NCBI GenBank assembly: GCA_026182355.1
Contig: JAPFBL010001617.1
Location: 5,648,501-5,712,500, forward strand
Length of the DNA stretch: 64,000 bases
From: Hermatobates lingyangjiaoensis
Lineage: Eukaryota; Arthropoda; Insecta; Hemiptera; Hermatobatidae
Direction: 5' to 3'
The position numbers and the translations under genes were made by a program. How positions within the stretch are numbered: position 1 is the first letter of the stretch; each line of letters starts with the position of its first letter. Shown piece by piece: positions 37,904 through 40,820 of this stretch. The notes under the pieces are model-generated. The model had not been told where the DNA came from and made no database searches. It saw nothing but the letters and a program-made list of their open reading frames with translations.

Positions 37904-40774
37904 CAAACAACAATAAGAAATGGGAAAACAGACTAAGATCTTTCAACCGTTACAAGCGGTCTTCGTCAGAGTCAAAAACCCAACTATTGACTTTTCAGTT
38001 GGGTTTTTGACTCTGACGAAGACCACTTGTTACGTTTGAAAGATCTTAGTCTTGTTTTCCTATTTCTTATTGTGGTTTGATCATTGATTGTTATTTCATG
38101 TGTTTATGTGAAATCTTTATATATATATATATATATATACACTTTTTTTTTAGCAAAATTTTGATTATTTGAGATAGCAAAACATATTTCCCTTAACCAT
38201 ATAACTTGCATGTTAAATCATTATATACCTTATATATCTATCTGTTTATTTTAAATCCAATCTAAAAGATTAGGAGTTGTTAATTTGTTCCCTTTTTTTT
38301 ATCACAGCTTTTTGATTTTTTTTTTAAATATATATATATATTAATTAAAATTGTGCTTGATGATAGAAATAGTATGACTGAACATTATCTCAGAATATCT
38401 TTACTATGTATCTATTGTCATTGAATGTAAAAATACATTGATAAAAAAATGTCAACCATTTGAAACAACAGAATAAATTTAAAGAGAAATGTCGGTTATG
38501 AAAGTTTAATTTAAACCTGTTTTATTTACTTTTACAGTTACTGACCTATTTCTAAATAAGTTTAGTTCTTTCCATTATTTTAATTCATTGTTTCTCATTG
38601 TTAGGACAATGGCTTGCATTTCAAAATAGTATTCTTGCTACATTCAAAATTGTGTAATAATAACTTTCTAAGTAAGTGGGGTATAAGAAATGAAATGGCT
38701 ATACAATTGTACTTCTATTGCAAACTTGTAAATTTGCTTAAAAGTTTAGAAGAGTTTCTAAAAGTTAATGTTGCATGAGAAGAACTAATGAAATAATGTA
38801 AATATGGTTTATTATATTGTATTCTTTTATTATTGTATTATATTTATTATATTATATAATATAATTACCCCTAAAAAGTGATATGTTGAAGAAATTCATT
38901 TGGAAACAAAAGTTGCTTTGATGGTTTGCCATATTTACGTAGAAAAAGCTAATTATTTTTTATTAATTTATATATATATTGTTAAAAAAATGACTATATT
39001 TTGCTGAAACTTGCTTCTTAATAAGTTTCTCAAGTTTTCTGAATAGAGTTCTTGTTACTATATCAACAGTATATAATATGCTTCCGATAGTCGACATGTT
39101 ACATAAGTCCATGTTTCTGCTGTCCTCAGCCATTATCAAGACGTAACTGAGTTTGAAATAGATTGTTTCACAGTCCCCATAATTGCATTGGTACTCGTAC
39201 ACCAGATTTGTTTCTTTCAGTGGAGAGTTTTTGCAGCGGCTGTTATTAGTCATAAAAACACTACTGGTTGTAGGGCTCTTACAATAAGTAACCAGTGGGA
39301 CTCTATCATTTTCGTTTTTGCACTTTGTGTTGTTTTTTATGGTGTTTTTTAGTATCCTTTCATCAATTTTATGCTTGTCAGAAGATTGGTTCCTGTAGTA
39401 TATTTTATGTATGGTTCCAGCTGTTTTTTCAATTCTTTTCCTGTTTTCCCTTGGGTGCAGATATTCTTTCAGAATTTTGTCAAATTTTCCATTCGAATAG
39501 CCGTTATTGACAAATGCCTGTTTGGTCCTGTTGATGTTGGTGTGGAAATCTCCCACTTTGAAGCTATTTTGTAGGTCCTGTGTATTAGGGCTTTTATTGT
39601 TGAGTCTTTGTAGCGTTGCGGGCATTCACTATGGGCATTGAGGTAGTTGGAAGTATTAGATGATTTGATATGTACTGAAGTTTCCACCTTTCCATTTTGT
39701 ATGTTGATATTTACATCCAAGAAATTGATTTTCTGGTTTATGGATCTTTCTATTGTAAATTTTAAGTCTGACTCTTCTTCAAAGGCATTTTTCAGGGCTT
39801 CGATCTGTTCTATGTTGTTTCATATGACAAAACAATCATCAACGTACCTGCAGTAAATCTGAGGCTTAATCTCTGGCCTGTTACTCATGATATTGTTTTC
39901 CACATGGCACATGTAATAGTTAGCCAGAGTTACTCCTAAAGGAGTAAAGGAGTATAATTGCATTGGTACTCGTACACCAGATTTGTTGCTTTCAGTGGAG
40001 AGTTTTTGCAGCGGCTGTTATTAGTTATTTTGCACAAAGTGCAAAAACGAAAATGATAGAGTCTCACTAGTTACTTATTGTAAGAGCCCTACAACCAGTA
40101 GTCTTTTTATGACTAATAACAGCCGCTGCAAAAACTCTCCACTGAAAGAAACAAATCTGGTATACGAGTACCAATGCAATTATGGGGACTGTGAAACCCA
40201 AAAACGCGCATACATTGGAATGACTACAACTACACTCTCTAGAAGACTGACCATGCACCTGATATCTGGAGCCCCCAAAAAACACACAGAGCAAGTCCAC
40301 CATACAAAGTTAACCAGAGAAGCGCTTGTGGAAGGAACTAGAATAATAAAAAAAGAACAGGACCAGCATAGACTCAAATTAACAAAAGCCATACTCATAC
40401 AGAAAACGAAGCCATATATTAATATCCAGTTAGAAAATAGTGAGAAAGTGTTAAAACTATTTAGATCAACCCCAGGTCAAGTGGGACCTCTCCAGGTAGA
40501 GGCAACAAACTCCTAACCAGACACATTTCACTTCTCTTATATAAAGGAACAATCTATTTCAAACTCAGTTATGTCCTGATAATGGCTGAGGACAGCAGAA
40601 ACATGGACTCATGTAACATGTCGACTATCGGAAGCATATTATACCATATACTGTTGATATAGTAACAAGAACTATTCAGAAAACTTGAGAAACTTATTAA
40701 GAAGCAAGTTCCAGCAAAATATGGTCATATTTTTAACAATGTATGTTTACAGGAAGGACTGGTACCAAAATTTA

Positions 40775-40820
<46 letters not shown>

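Larger units (their letters stand above)
37903..38085. repeat. Family-1 PLE palindrome
   Basis: Arms about 37903-37985 and 38001-38085, inverted, centred on ATTGACTTTTC. Flanked by (TA)n on both sides (37870-37900, 38119-38138). Both arms carry ribozyme motifs. 38140-38950 after it is AT-rich intron without recognised features. Confidence 0.85.
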
